Counted from the stretch's first letter, positions 27,569 through 36,728 are shown. The stretch: DNA of 64,000 nt from Candidatus Heimdallarchaeota archaeon LC_3 (GCA_001940645.1 MDVS01000044.1:1-64000), one strand, 5' to 3'. Notes: generated from the letters alone by a model not told the origin. Numbers and translations: made by a program.

Positions 27569-27800
27569 AATTCTATATTTTTTCAATCGAAGCTCATTCT
27601 TCATTTTAACAAAATCAATTTTTTTGAAAAATTCTCATTCTTCAATGAGTTCTGGTGATAATTCCTAACGAGCTTTTCATTTGCTATCATCATTATATTT
27701 TTTCCAAATTGCAAATGTAATTGATTTAGGTAGGAAATACTCATGAAATATGAAATATCGAAACTCCCGACAAAATCAATTAGCTTTCTATTGCTGCCGT

Positions 27801-27818
27801 AAAAACTTATAAATAAAG
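27801..27818 (+). promoter_or_regulatory. BRE/TATA promoter of the candidate RNA gene
   Basis: AAAAACTTATAAATAAAG. A start about 25 bases downstream falls near 27842, just before the GC-rich structured block. Confidence 0.45.
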
Positions 27819-27841
27819 CTTTAAGGAAAAATATAATGCAA

Positions 27842-27930
27842 AAAATAAAGGAAAGAAAAGGGGGCAGGAAATCCCACCTTAATCAATCCCAAACCGTTTT
27901 AACCGTGTCAAAGGGTTCAAAATGGTATAG
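27842..27930 (+). ncRNA. candidate structured RNA, two hairpins, unknown family
   Basis: A GC-rich island in AT-rich DNA without a coding frame. Hairpin 1 pairs 27858-27864 with 27873-27880 (AAGGGGG with CCC-A-CCTT, one bulged A, eight-base loop). Hairpin 2 pairs 27893-27904 with 27914-27926 (ACCGTTTTAACC with GGTT-C-AAAATGGT): 12 pairs including one G-U, one bulged C and a nine-base loop. A TATA box is correctly spaced upstream. It is not a tRNA, RNase P or SRP RNA by any signature I can see. The opposite strand could fold similarly, so orientation rests on the promoter. Confidence 0.5.
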
Positions 27931-27993
27931 TAAATATTAGGACTGACTTCTATATAAGCATTCGGATTATTATTATCTCTATTTATTTTCACA

Positions 27994-28158
27994 ATGAAGA
28001 TTTTATTAACCTTAAATGTCCTATTAAAATCGATAAAATGCATCTGCTATTTATTAGTTCTAAATTTAGAGAGATCGTATGTAGAGGAACAAAAAACAAT
28101 TAATAAAATTAAAGAAAATAGAAATTCAATTTTTTACTCTATTTTCAAATTAGATTAA
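27994..28158 (+). CDS. possible small hydrophobic protein (54 aa)
   Basis: A frame too short for usual cut-offs. It starts MKILLTLNVLLKSIK, continues with CICYLLVLNL as a hydrophobic stretch and ends lysine-rich (INKIKENRNS). A TATA box TATATAAG at 27951-27958 lies about 36 bases upstream, which is a fitting promoter distance for a nearly leaderless message. There is no ribosome-binding site. It could be a chance frame in AT-rich DNA. It is convergent with the gene at 28175. Confidence 0.28.
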   Translation: MKILLTLNVLLKSIKCICYLLVLNLERSYVEEQKTINKIKENRNSIFYSIFKLD

Positions 28159-28174
28159 GAAATTATACTTAATC

Positions 28175-28912
28175 TCATCTTCTTCTTGGTTTTTTTCCAC
28201 TTTTAGGTTTTGAAGACTTTACTTCAGGTGTTTTGGTTTTAGTGGATTCTTTCTTTTCTTGTATAAGATTTAATAGCTCTTTTGTTTGATTCATTTGCTT
28301 TTTAGCCTGTTTTTCCTCTGTAATTTTAGTATCTTGAGGGAGTTCAGCTCGAGGTTTGATGATAGTGAAATATCCAAAAACGCTAAGACCAATGACAATA
28401 ACTCCTAATCCTGCTAATATCGGAATGGTATTATCTTGAGAAGGTGAAGTTGATGTTGGTGAAATTGAAGTACTGCTTGTTTCTGTTGTACCACCTGATA
28501 AAACAGTGCAATCAACATAAAGCTCATAATATGTGTCCACATTCACACCTTGTATAACAACAGAACCACTGCTTATACCTTCGACTGTTACGACATAATA
28601 TAAAGCCTTTCCAGAAATTTCAGGTGCTTGTTGAGGGGTATAAGGATTTTCATTAGAAGGTACGATAAAATTTTTCTCTTCGTTTAACGTCATACCAATT
28701 AAAGCTTCCCAATATCCTGTAATAGAATTAGCCGATGGTCCAACATTTTCTACCGTAAATGGACCTTCCTGATTTAAATTACATCCAATCCAATTAGGGG
28801 GAATTGCATGGGTTTTATTAACATGAAAGTTCATTAATTCAGGGCTAGTTGTTAATAGTGTAATAATAATGAATGTGTGAATTAAAACAACTTTAATTAC
28901 TCTAAAAGACAT
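28175..28912 (-). CDS. single-pass secreted/surface membrane protein
   Basis: A protein of about 245 residues. From the ATG at 28912 it has a signal-like helix (VVLIHTFIIITLLTTSPE), an outside domain of about 130 residues with two or three Cys and a beta-rich pattern, and a Ser/Thr-rich linker (TSSTSISPTSTSPSQD). A membrane helix (IPILAGLGVIVIGLSVFGYF) and a Lys-rich cytoplasmic tail of about 50 residues follow. The frame extends 27 codons further upstream, but that part reads like AT-rich noise before the signal peptide. The family is unknown; the linker suggests a glycosylated stalk. Confidence 0.65.
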   Translation of the reverse strand: MSFRVIKVVLIHTFIIITLLTTSPELMNFHVNKTHAIPPNWIGCNLNQEGPFTVENVGPSANSITGYWEALIGMTLNEEKNFIVPSNENPYTPQQAPEISGKALYYVVTVEGISSGSVVIQGVNVDTYYELYVDCTVLSGGTTETSSTSISPTSTSPSQDNTIPILAGLGVIVIGLSVFGYFTIIKPRAELPQDTKITEEKQAKKQMNQTKELLNLIQEKKESTKTKTPEVKSSKPKSGKKPRRR

Positions 28913-29117
28913 CAATCCATTATAGTTAGAAATTATTTTAAAACATTTTAATATAAAAAAATAGCAATTCAAAAAATAATATGTACTTAACATTTTTTCC
29001 TGATTTGTTTTTTCTTTCTACTTGTAGTTAATCCTATAAATTTTTTAACATGTTATTTCAGAGTAAGATAACCAAAATAATTTTTTTCTTATCTATGAAA
29101 AACTATCTCAATTGATC

Positions 29118-29693
29118 ATGTCCTCCGCTTACCCTCTCGCTCATGAAATTATTCTTGGCCTTTGGTTAGGATCTATTGAATCTTCTCACCCTACTTTTTT
29201 AAAATTCAGGAATATTGAAGCTGTATTAAGTATTCTTGGAAATTTTAGTTATGTTGAACGTGTAAAACCCCAGATGGCACATGAAGTAATTATTATGCCA
29301 GATGGTGATCCTTATGATGAAAATGATATAAAAAAGGGATTGGAATTTATATCATCTCACCATAATAATGGAACAAATGTTTTAGTGCATTGTTTAGCAG
29401 GAGTTTCACGATCAACTTCCATGGTAGCTGGATATTTAATGAAAAAAAAACAGTGGAATCCAGCAAAAACTCTCCAGTTTATTGCTGGAAAACGTAGTAT
29501 TGTTGCACCTGCAACTGATACGTTTAATTCAGTAATTTCATTCATTTATGGAAAAAATACCGAATTTTTTTGTAAAATTTGCCAAAGACAATGGCAATAC
29601 ACTGCTAATTACGACTCTTTTAATAAACAATATGCTATTCCAAGCTATTGTAGCTGTTTTGATCCGGATTTAACTCCTCGGAAAAAAAATTAG
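29118..29693 (+). CDS. dual-specificity protein phosphatase with C-terminal zinc-ribbon-like tail
   Basis: Removes phosphate from Tyr and Ser/Thr residues. The catalytic loop HCLAGVSRS (HCx5R) gives the nucleophile Cys and the phosphate-binding Arg. MPDGDPYD upstream holds the probable general-acid Asp, and SRSTSMVAGYLM is the usual DUSP helix. After the domain, about 45 residues carry FCKICQRQW and YCSCF, four cysteines that could bind zinc. That tail is unusual for small phosphatases. A TTG two codons earlier is an alternative start. Confidence 0.88.
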   Translation: MSSAYPLAHEIILGLWLGSIESSHPTFLKFRNIEAVLSILGNFSYVERVKPQMAHEVIIMPDGDPYDENDIKKGLEFISSHHNNGTNVLVHCLAGVSRSTSMVAGYLMKKKQWNPAKTLQFIAGKRSIVAPATDTFNSVISFIYGKNTEFFCKICQRQWQYTANYDSFNKQYAIPSYCSCFDPDLTPRKKN

Positions 29694-29758
29694 GTAACTT
29701 TCATTTTCAAACCTGTCTCCTATTGCTTCATAGATGTTTTTTGGTATTCATCTTTTGT

Positions 29759-30445
29759 ATGTCAGAAGCACTACTCCGTCAATCTACAAATTTGTTTGAC
29801 AAATTAAAATTGGTAAATTCATCTAAACCATTATCCATAGACGAACAGTTTGCACTTGTTAATGAAACCCATCCTGAAATTCGTTATCAGTTAGCGACAC
29901 GGTCTGATACGAATGAAGGTGTGTTACGTGCTTTGCAAAGTGATGATAAGAAGATACAAAACGCAATTGAGCGTCATCCTCTTATCAATCACATCATTAA
30001 ATATATTACCTCTTATCAATCTGATATTAATGAACAAGAACGGTTTGCACTTCACTGGAACCCTGGAGTACGATCTGCTTTAGTTTCTTCTTCGCAAACA
30101 GCTCCAACTGTTTTAGAATTATTAGTTTTTGATTCTGACGTACGGGTACGTAAAAATTTAGCTTCTAATCCCCGTACACCAAGTAAGACTTTACTTCAGT
30201 TGGGAAAAGATTCTTCAGTATCTGTTAGATTAAAAATTACAAAACGAAATGATTTATCAGAAGTTCTATACGATCTCCTTGCAAAAGATAAATCGAATAA
30301 AGTTGTAAGACAATTGTTACTATCTCATGGCAATAAATTAAATGAAAAATTCAAAATTTCAAAAAACCATTCCGAAAAAATAGAAAATTTATCAGATCCT
30401 AATTTTTTAGATATTGTATCTTTGCGAATTCTTCATGAACAGTAA
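29759..30445 (+). CDS. LRV/HEAT-like helical repeat protein
   Basis: A protein of 228 residues with leucine-rich-repeat-variant style units: HPEIRYQLATRSDTNEGVL, NPGVRSALVSSSQTAPTVLE, DVRVRKNLASNPRTPSKTL and SVSVRLKITKRNDLSEVL. These short helical repeats serve as protein-binding scaffolds. The ATG at 29759 (MSEALLRQS) is preferred over an upstream TTG, whose extra codons read as noise. It lies 65 bases after the phosphatase on the same strand, suggesting a joint transcript. No binding partner can be named. Confidence 0.75.
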   Translation: MSEALLRQSTNLFDKLKLVNSSKPLSIDEQFALVNETHPEIRYQLATRSDTNEGVLRALQSDDKKIQNAIERHPLINHIIKYITSYQSDINEQERFALHWNPGVRSALVSSSQTAPTVLELLVFDSDVRVRKNLASNPRTPSKTLLQLGKDSSVSVRLKITKRNDLSEVLYDLLAKDKSNKVVRQLLLSHGNKLNEKFKISKNHSEKIENLSDPNFLDIVSLRILHEQ

Positions 30446-30459
30446 GCTTTCAATTATTG

Positions 30460-33249
30460 TTAGTAATTTGCTGGAATTAATGCCACTTTTCCTTCTATAT
30501 AGTCACGTGCAACAATTTTAACGGTAATGAATTGTCCTAATCTAGCTAAAACTTCTATCGGTTCATTCTCATCATCAAGCATTTCTTGCCAATCATTACT
30601 AGTGAGTATATGTTTGATCTGAGCATTTTCTCGCTTTTTCGTGAAAGCAATTGATTCACTTGGATCAACGATAATTTCATCTTTTGTTAATTCTCTCATG
30701 TTTATTCTTCCCTCAACTATTTCTCTGATTAGAACGAAAATTCCTCTGGGAAGGACCTTAACTATAACTGCTGAAAGATTTGTTCTCCATTCAGGGCGTC
30801 TTGTCATTAATACTAATCCAGCACCCTTTATTTTGAATTCAATTTTTTCAGCTTTTTGTGATTGTGTAGAACAGTATTCAGTTAATTCTTCAAGCTCATC
30901 AGATGAGTATTCCGGGTTTTCTTTTGTAGCCGTTCCGTGTAAAATACTTTTCAGAATCCTATGTGCTATTATATCAGAGTATCTACGAATAGGAGCAGTA
31001 AAATGGCTGTAACAAGTTGAACCTAATCCAAAATGTCCAATGTTATCTTTAGTATAGAATGCTCGTCCAAACATCCCTAAAGTTGTTAAATGCATAACCT
31101 TTTGGATAACAGGATCTTCTACCTTTTTTACTTGTTCTAATACATCTCTAAAAGGCTTCATCCAAATTTCTTGATCTGCCAGAGACATTGTTGCTAATCC
31201 GTGTAATAAAACAGTAACATTTTTTGATTTTCCTTGAGATTCTTTCTCTTGATTATTTTTTGATTCTTCAACTGAAGATTGTTTTTTCTTCTTTTTTTGT
31301 TTAGTGGACAATAATCCTCCAGCAGTTAGACTGAGTTTTCCACCGGATTTTAACATATCAAGAACACTTTCCTCTTCTTCTCCCCCATTTGCATCTGTTT
31401 CACTAGTAATTGTTTGTGAAATTGAATTGATAATTTTTGGTAGTTCCACTTGAACATTTAATCCTAACGCCTTCATTTGATCATTAAATTTTTCAACATC
31501 AGGTTTATCTGGAAGAGGATGACAACGATAAATAGCAGGAAGTCCTGAGTCACGCAATCTTTCCCCAACTGCTTCATTAGCTGCAATCATAAACATTTCA
31601 TTCATTTCGCTAGATACTGATCGTTCAGCCACTGCAACTTCCAATAAAGGATTCCGAGTAGACATCCGAGTTTCTGTAGTTTCCACGTTTAGACCTCGGA
31701 AACGTTTTCGTAAGATGTTTCCTAATTCTAACATCCCAGTCCAGTAAGGATCCTCCTTTTCGAGTTGTTCATCGACATATTCGTATGTTAAATTTGCCTT
31801 AACATGAACAAACCCTTCGTAAAATTCACATTTTCTCCGTGAACCATAATTATCAAACTCTAAACGAATTGATAAGCATAAACGTATAACACCAGCTTGA
31901 AGAGCACATAAACCTGTGGACAATGCAGGAGGATTCATAGGTAACCCTCTAGAAGGTAAATAAACAGCTGTTGCTCTTTGTTTTGCATAATCATCCAAAT
32001 CTGACCCTCTAGTAACATAATGACTAACATCCGCAATATGAACCCAAAGCTCAAACCCATTCTCTATACGAGAAAAGCTTAATGCCTGATCAAAATCCCG
32101 TGCACCTTCAGGATCAACAGTATAGGCTAATAGATTAGTAAGATCTTTTCTGCTTTCTAGTACTTCTGGAGTGTTAATTGGTTCAGAAAAAGAAACAGCA
32201 AGTTCTTCCATTTCAGAATCGACCTCCCAGGTGAAAGTAATATCCTGTTCAACAGCGCGTTTAGCCATTGCCTCTAATGCTTCAGATTCTGTCCAAAAAT
32301 CTGTTCGAAATAAAAATTCAGTCATTGCAGACGCAGGTTGCAACAAATTACGGGTTTCAGTCCAATCTTCTGCCATAAAACGTAAGTATTGGCTCAAGGC
32401 AAATTTATCTAATTGGTGTATTCGAGTTCCACCTAATCCGATCCCCTTTCCTAATCTTCCATGCTGAACAAGATCACTCATCCAAATCTGAATATTATTT
32501 AATAATTCAAATTCTTCAGGACTTAACCCTGCATATTTAATACCAACGGGAATATGTCTTGTTTGTGTATATCCTTCTTCATCTTCGTAATCCTCAGTTT
32601 CAACCAGTTTCTCACGTAATCTTTCAAGAGCTTTAATTTCATTTAAAATTTTGGAATAATCATCAGGATGAAGTGTAATCCACTTATCTTTGTTAATTAC
32701 ATCAAAATAACCGACTCCAGGGGAAAAAGATTCTTTTAACAAATCTTCGATTGCTGTATATTGATCAAACGATGGTGGATCGTTTTCATACCATATACTT
32801 GATAATTTTTGCTGGGTAAAAGTTTCTTCAAAATTTGAAATTTGATTTCGAATATATTTAACAATTTTAATCCAGAAATCATGTTCAGATGAAGGATGAT
32901 CTTTATCCTTAGATTCAGTAACTGAAATTGGATCCCTTCTTGTCTTACTAACGATTTTAAATGGAGTAGAACCAAAACGATTAATAGAATCTTTTAATCT
33001 TGGAAGTAATTTTTTTTCAATCTCTTTTGCAGATAATGACCTAGAAATTTCAACATTGAGATTAAATTTTCTTTTAGTAATTTGATGAGCTCGAATCTCA
33101 CGAATTCCTTTGGTAGTTAAAACCTTAAAATAGACAATTTTTTTACGTGTAGATCGATTAACTACAAATGCCATGTTTTCAGGAGGTTGAATTCCAAATA
33201 AACCAGACGTAAATTCAATAAGATTTCCTGGTTTCATAATTATACACAA
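30460..33249 (-). CDS. RNase II/R-family exoribonuclease (RNB domain)
   Basis: A 929-residue 3'-5' exoribonuclease candidate. The RNB core starts VDPEGARDFDQALSF, followed by WVHIADVSHYV, ATAVYLPSRGLPMNPPALST, and ends with HFTAPIRRYSDIIAHRIL. A Lys-rich insert (KKKKKKQSSVEE region) splits the core near residue 660. C-terminal beta domains follow (RGIFVLIREIVEGRINMREL). Canonical enzymes have four Asp in DxxxxxDxDD; here the fourth position is Gln (DFDQ), while the key third Asp stays. Activity is therefore likely but should be tested. The N-terminal 350 residues are divergent. A second ATG four codons in is an alternative start. Confidence 0.85.
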   Translation of the reverse strand: MCIIMKPGNLIEFTSGLFGIQPPENMAFVVNRSTRKKIVYFKVLTTKGIREIRAHQITKRKFNLNVEISRSLSAKEIEKKLLPRLKDSINRFGSTPFKIVSKTRRDPISVTESKDKDHPSSEHDFWIKIVKYIRNQISNFEETFTQQKLSSIWYENDPPSFDQYTAIEDLLKESFSPGVGYFDVINKDKWITLHPDDYSKILNEIKALERLREKLVETEDYEDEEGYTQTRHIPVGIKYAGLSPEEFELLNNIQIWMSDLVQHGRLGKGIGLGGTRIHQLDKFALSQYLRFMAEDWTETRNLLQPASAMTEFLFRTDFWTESEALEAMAKRAVEQDITFTWEVDSEMEELAVSFSEPINTPEVLESRKDLTNLLAYTVDPEGARDFDQALSFSRIENGFELWVHIADVSHYVTRGSDLDDYAKQRATAVYLPSRGLPMNPPALSTGLCALQAGVIRLCLSIRLEFDNYGSRRKCEFYEGFVHVKANLTYEYVDEQLEKEDPYWTGMLELGNILRKRFRGLNVETTETRMSTRNPLLEVAVAERSVSSEMNEMFMIAANEAVGERLRDSGLPAIYRCHPLPDKPDVEKFNDQMKALGLNVQVELPKIINSISQTITSETDANGGEEEESVLDMLKSGGKLSLTAGGLLSTKQKKKKKQSSVEESKNNQEKESQGKSKNVTVLLHGLATMSLADQEIWMKPFRDVLEQVKKVEDPVIQKVMHLTTLGMFGRAFYTKDNIGHFGLGSTCYSHFTAPIRRYSDIIAHRILKSILHGTATKENPEYSSDELEELTEYCSTQSQKAEKIEFKIKGAGLVLMTRRPEWRTNLSAVIVKVLPRGIFVLIREIVEGRINMRELTKDEIIVDPSESIAFTKKRENAQIKHILTSNDWQEMLDDENEPIEVLARLGQFITVKIVARDYIEGKVALIPANY

Positions 33250-33349
33250 AAATTTATACTTTTATTAAAACAATTCAAAAGTCATCTCTTAAAAAAACGG
33301 AATTTCTTTTAATAAAGATGAGAAATAATTGAACAAATTTTTAGTCAAA

Positions 33350-34069
33350 CTAAGCTGTTTGACGTTTTCTCAATTCTTTTATTAGAATTTCACGTATAAT
33401 CATTTGTATAGGTTGAATGATACGTTGGATAGAAGGTGGACGGTCTTTGGGATCAAATTTTCCTGCTTTAATTACCTCAGCTAGATCTTTAACTGCTTGA
33501 AGACATGAAACATCAAGAATTGAGACTTGAGCATCTCCAATATTCTTTTTTATTCCTGCATCAACTAATAATTGTGCAGCCTCAAATGAACTAATTCTTT
33601 GCTCTTGTGGTAAGTCCATTTTGTTTAGCATAATTTGAACAGCAACTTGGCCAGAAGTTATTTGTTCACCCATTATTTGAAATAACTCAGATAATGAAAT
33701 CTTATTTGCTTCCCATTGAGCTTTAGAAGAGTCAATAACTACAATAAGTCCTTGTAAACCTTGAGCAACAACTTTTCTCATTGCCTTAAAACGGTCTTGT
33801 CCTGGAACAGTAAACAAGTGAATTTTGAAATCGTGTTGACCAGATGTTCCTTTGTCACCTAAACCAAATATTGCGTGGTCAAAACCTATTGTTCGTTGTG
33901 TTGCTTTATCTTCTAATTTTAAGAATTGATATACAGACGAGGGATCTTCTCGTTTACGTATAGCATGAAAAATACTTAACGTTGTTGTTTTACCAGCAAG
34001 GGATGGACCAAAGAAAACAATTTTTATACCTGCTGCGGTTTCTCCTACTGTAACAGAATCAGCGCTCAT
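33350..34069 (-). CDS. small GTPase, MglA/Arf-like
   Basis: A 239-residue GTPase. G1 is FFGPSLAGKTTT, G3 reads TVPGQDRF (the Asp-less TVPGQ form typical of MglA and related archaeal GTPases), and G4 is LNKMDLP. A switch-I region lies around KATQRTIGFDH. A C-terminal helix with RELIKELRKRQ follows the domain, adding about 40 residues. No lipid-attachment Cys is at the C-terminus. It belongs to the enlarged Asgard GTPase set, and Roadblock and longin-like proteins in this window are plausible regulators (inference). Confidence 0.9.
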   Translation of the reverse strand: MSADSVTVGETAAGIKIVFFGPSLAGKTTTLSIFHAIRKREDPSSVYQFLKLEDKATQRTIGFDHAIFGLGDKGTSGQHDFKIHLFTVPGQDRFKAMRKVVAQGLQGLIVVIDSSKAQWEANKISLSELFQIMGEQITSGQVAVQIMLNKMDLPQEQRISSFEAAQLLVDAGIKKNIGDAQVSILDVSCLQAVKDLAEVIKAGKFDPKDRPPSIQRIIQPIQMIIREILIKELRKRQTA

Positions 34070-34620
34070 TTAGAATCTCCGATTAATGCTGTTGTCAAAT
34101 GATAAATAAAAATTCGAATAAAATTAATACTATTAATAGATATAATCAAAGTAAGGTAAATTACATATCTTTCTTGATATTTAATTATGTTTTTTATTGA
34201 TATTTCCTTTTATTATATATGCCTTTTTAAATCTCATAATATTATACTCGTTATTACTAGTGAATACAAATTAATATTTGAATAAATTTTGTTAATGCTA
34301 TTCGTTAAAGTGATTATTTTTAATTTTCTTTTTTTTTTTAATTCATGCTAATTGTTGTAATTAGTAATAAATTAGTATTTGAATAACCAATCAAAAATAA
34401 TAGTTCATTATAATAATGAAAAAGAGGATAATGGCTAAATAGTTTAGTTTGTTTAATAAACTGAAATTTTTAATTAAATTCTCTTATTTTTATTCAAAAA
34501 TAGTTACAAAATGATTTGTATCTGTATTAGGATTAGCAAGATTTTTTATTTAATTCATTAAATGGTTTAATTAATTATTTCCTCAAATTTTTTTAGGCGA
34601 TTTTTTATTGTTACAATCTG
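34070..34620. other. gene-free AT-rich stretch
   Basis: About 550 bases of very AT-rich DNA between two same-strand genes. Two loosely similar segments (TTAATATTTGAATAA near 34271 and TTAGTATTTGAATAA near 34372) may be chance. Nothing else is seen. Confidence 0.5.
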
Positions 34621-35526
34621 TTAATTCAATAAATTTTCCAAATAGTTTTTTAATTTCTCTTCTATTCTTTTAATTCTAATATTCTTCTTGTTCTGGAGTT
34701 CTTTTTTAATTTGAATTGTATTACTTATTGTCACACTGTTTACTTGATCAAAAATTTTTTTTGCTGATTCTCCATCAAAAAATCCATGTGTTACTGCGAC
34801 ATTAATATCCTTAACACCATTGTTTTTAAGTGTTTTCACTGCTTCCAACATAGTTCCTCCACCCGATATAATATCATCGATCAATAAAGCTTTGTCACTT
34901 GTAATCTTAGTAAGAGGAGTCAGAACTATCTCTTGTTTTATTCCTCCTTCACACACACACTCTTGTTGAACTTTTTTACAATTCAAGCAAATTTTTTCTT
35001 TTTTGAAATAAGTAATTCTAATACCTTTTTGTTCTATTTCAACTAAAAATGGTTCCTGTTCATCTGTGGGACTCATTATTGGATAATTTTGATCATAGAG
35101 ACTTGAAACAAAATTAATATTGTGAATATTCAGGTTATTTCCCCACTTATGTAAACCTGGTTTTCGAAATTGAATAGCATGAATATCAAAAGCAATTAAA
35201 TCAGTAACTCCTAACGTGTCATACCATGTGAGTATTAATTCTAAACTTAAAGGTTCTAAAGGATAGAATCGTTTATCTTGTCGAGAAAAACTTAACCAGG
35301 GATGTACTACAATTATTTTTTCAGGGTTTTTACCTTTGACAATATTAATTATCATTGAAGTAGCAAAAATCATTTTGATAGGATTCTGATCCGTTTGTAC
35401 AATTATTGTATAATTTTTTGAATCTGGTAATTCCTCAAGTATGGTTTTAAATTCCCCATTTGGGAAATTGATGATTACCGGCTTAATCCCCTTAATATCG
35501 AGCGTGCTCATATTTATATTAATCAT
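34621..35526 (-). CDS. prs: ribose-phosphate pyrophosphokinase (PRPP synthetase), divergent, with Cys insertion
   Basis: Makes PRPP from ribose 5-phosphate and ATP. The 301-residue chain has VVHPWLSFSRQDKRFYPLEPLS, which matches the conserved P(Y/F)xxYxRQD region, IAFDIHAIQ with the metal His, and the PRPP loop LLIDDIISGGGTM. In place of the usual flexible catalytic loop (SPDxGG to KRR) it has SPTDEQEPF and a stretch KEKICLNC then QQECVCEGG, a C-x2-C-x6-C-x-C zinc-knuckle pattern. The fold is clear, but the missing loop residues make full activity uncertain. It is linked in metabolism to the PhnN-like kinase at 0.9 kb, another PRPP source. Confidence 0.8.
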   Translation of the reverse strand: MININMSTLDIKGIKPVIINFPNGEFKTILEELPDSKNYTIIVQTDQNPIKMIFATSMIINIVKGKNPEKIIVVHPWLSFSRQDKRFYPLEPLSLELILTWYDTLGVTDLIAFDIHAIQFRKPGLHKWGNNLNIHNINFVSSLYDQNYPIMSPTDEQEPFLVEIEQKGIRITYFKKEKICLNCKKVQQECVCEGGIKQEIVLTPLTKITSDKALLIDDIISGGGTMLEAVKTLKNNGVKDINVAVTHGFFDGESAKKIFDQVNSVTISNTIQIKKELQNKKNIRIKRIEEKLKNYLENLLN

Positions 35527-35852
35527 AATCTTCTCAATTATCTGTATTTAGTAATAAACAAGAAATTGTAGATCTCCAAGCGTTCATTTTTCAATATTAT
35601 ATTTATTATAATGCATACTATTAAATTAATTATTTTTAAAAAATTAAATTATAATGTCTCTACTTGAATTTTTGATAAATTTGTTTCCAAAAAAAAATAA
35701 TGTTTATCTAAAAAGTAGTAGTATAGCGAAAAAACGATTAATGCTATCTATTAGTTAGGAAAATTTGTTTGTGACCATTTATTGGGAAATAACGCTTTTT
35801 TCCTTCTAAAATTTATATTTTTAACAATCAAATTTGATATTAGGTGATTTGG
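35527..35852. other. divergent intergenic region between prs and grpE
   Basis: About 320 bases of AT-rich DNA that must contain both promoters. A GGTGAT ribosome-binding site at 35843-35848 marks the grpE start. No RNA or coding frame was recognised. Confidence 0.5.
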
Positions 35853-36527
35853 GTGCCAGATAAAGAAAAAACGAACAACACCAGTGTACAAACAACTACT
35901 GAAGATAAGGTTTCTTCAACCAATGAATCTAACAATTCAAATCAAGAATTAGATTTTTCTTCTAATGAAAAAGTTGAAGAAACAATTCCAACAGAAGAAT
36001 TACTATCTCTTGAGGAACAAAAAGAACTGAAAGAAGGAATAAAGAAACTAACTGAAGATAATAAGACTTTAAAGGATAAATTGTTACGTACTCATGCAGA
36101 TTATCAAAATTATCGTCGAAGAATTCAAGAGGATCTTAATACCAGGACTGAGCTTGGAAAATATCAATTATTATCTAATTTAATAGCCACTCTAGATCAA
36201 TTATTCATTATTTCAGAAAAATGGAATCCAGATGATCATTCAAATTTAATAATTGTTCAAAAGTTTTTTCTCTCAATGCAGAAAGAATTGGGAGCTATAG
36301 GATTAAAGAAAATTGAAACCCTTGGTAAACCAGTCAATCTACGTTATCATAATGTTGTCAAATCTCCTAAAAATTCAAATAATGAAGATTTAATAATTGT
36401 ATCCGAAGTTCAAAGTGGATATTTATATAAAGAAAGAGTAATTAGACCGGCACTGGTAGAACTTGGAAAAATAAATGAAAATCAAGAATTAAGCGATTTG
36501 GAACCTTCTGATGAAAATAAAAAGTAA
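35853..36527 (+). CDS. grpE: GrpE nucleotide exchange factor
   Basis: Exchanges ADP for ATP on DnaK. The sequence has an acidic disordered N-terminus of about 60 residues, a long helix, then LLRTHADYQNYRRRIQED, LIATLDQLFII, MQKELGAIGLKKIE and the C-terminal beta-wing ending SGYLYKERVIRPALVELGK. All are GrpE hallmarks. I prefer the GTG at 35853 because GGTGAT lies four bases before it; the GTG at 35844 would overlap that site. DnaK follows after 201 bases. GrpE-DnaK in archaea is generally thought to come from bacteria. Confidence 0.92.
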   Translation: MPDKEKTNNTSVQTTTEDKVSSTNESNNSNQELDFSSNEKVEETIPTEELLSLEEQKELKEGIKKLTEDNKTLKDKLLRTHADYQNYRRRIQEDLNTRTELGKYQLLSNLIATLDQLFIISEKWNPDDHSNLIIVQKFFLSMQKELGAIGLKKIETLGKPVNLRYHNVVKSPKNSNNEDLIIVSEVQSGYLYKERVIRPALVELGKINENQELSDLEPSDENKK

Positions 36528-36570
36528 TTTAATGAAATTGACCAACCAAATATACTTGATGTATAAATGA

Positions 36571-36584
36571 CAAATTATATAAAG
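36571..36584 (+). promoter_or_regulatory. BRE/TATA promoter before dnaK
   Basis: CAAATTATATAAAG. It predicts a start near 36608 and a leader of about 120 bases, so dnaK may be transcribed apart from grpE. Confidence 0.4.
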
Positions 36585-36728
36585 ACCAAATAAAAACTAT
36601 GATTAACAATAATAAAAACAAGAATTAAACAATCAAATAAGCAATACAAGTTATTAATTAGTAATATTGATAAAATAAATATTTTCAAGTAATAGAAATA
36701 AAATTGAATTAATTAGGAGATTAAAATC

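Noticed and set aside
27858..27880. GGGGGCAGGAAATCCC resembles the CR-I region of RNase P RNA
   Set aside because: The sequence differs at key places and no CR-IV/CR-V partner follows; downstream DNA is plain AT-rich.
27911..27926. GGGTTCAAAAT resembles a tRNA T-loop
   Set aside because: The following bases do not pair as a T stem, and no anticodon or acceptor arms fit; the bases belong to the long hairpin described.
32171..32467. Plus-strand frames inside the RNB nuclease gene
   Set aside because: They are reverse-strand shadows of a well-supported gene and have no family motifs.
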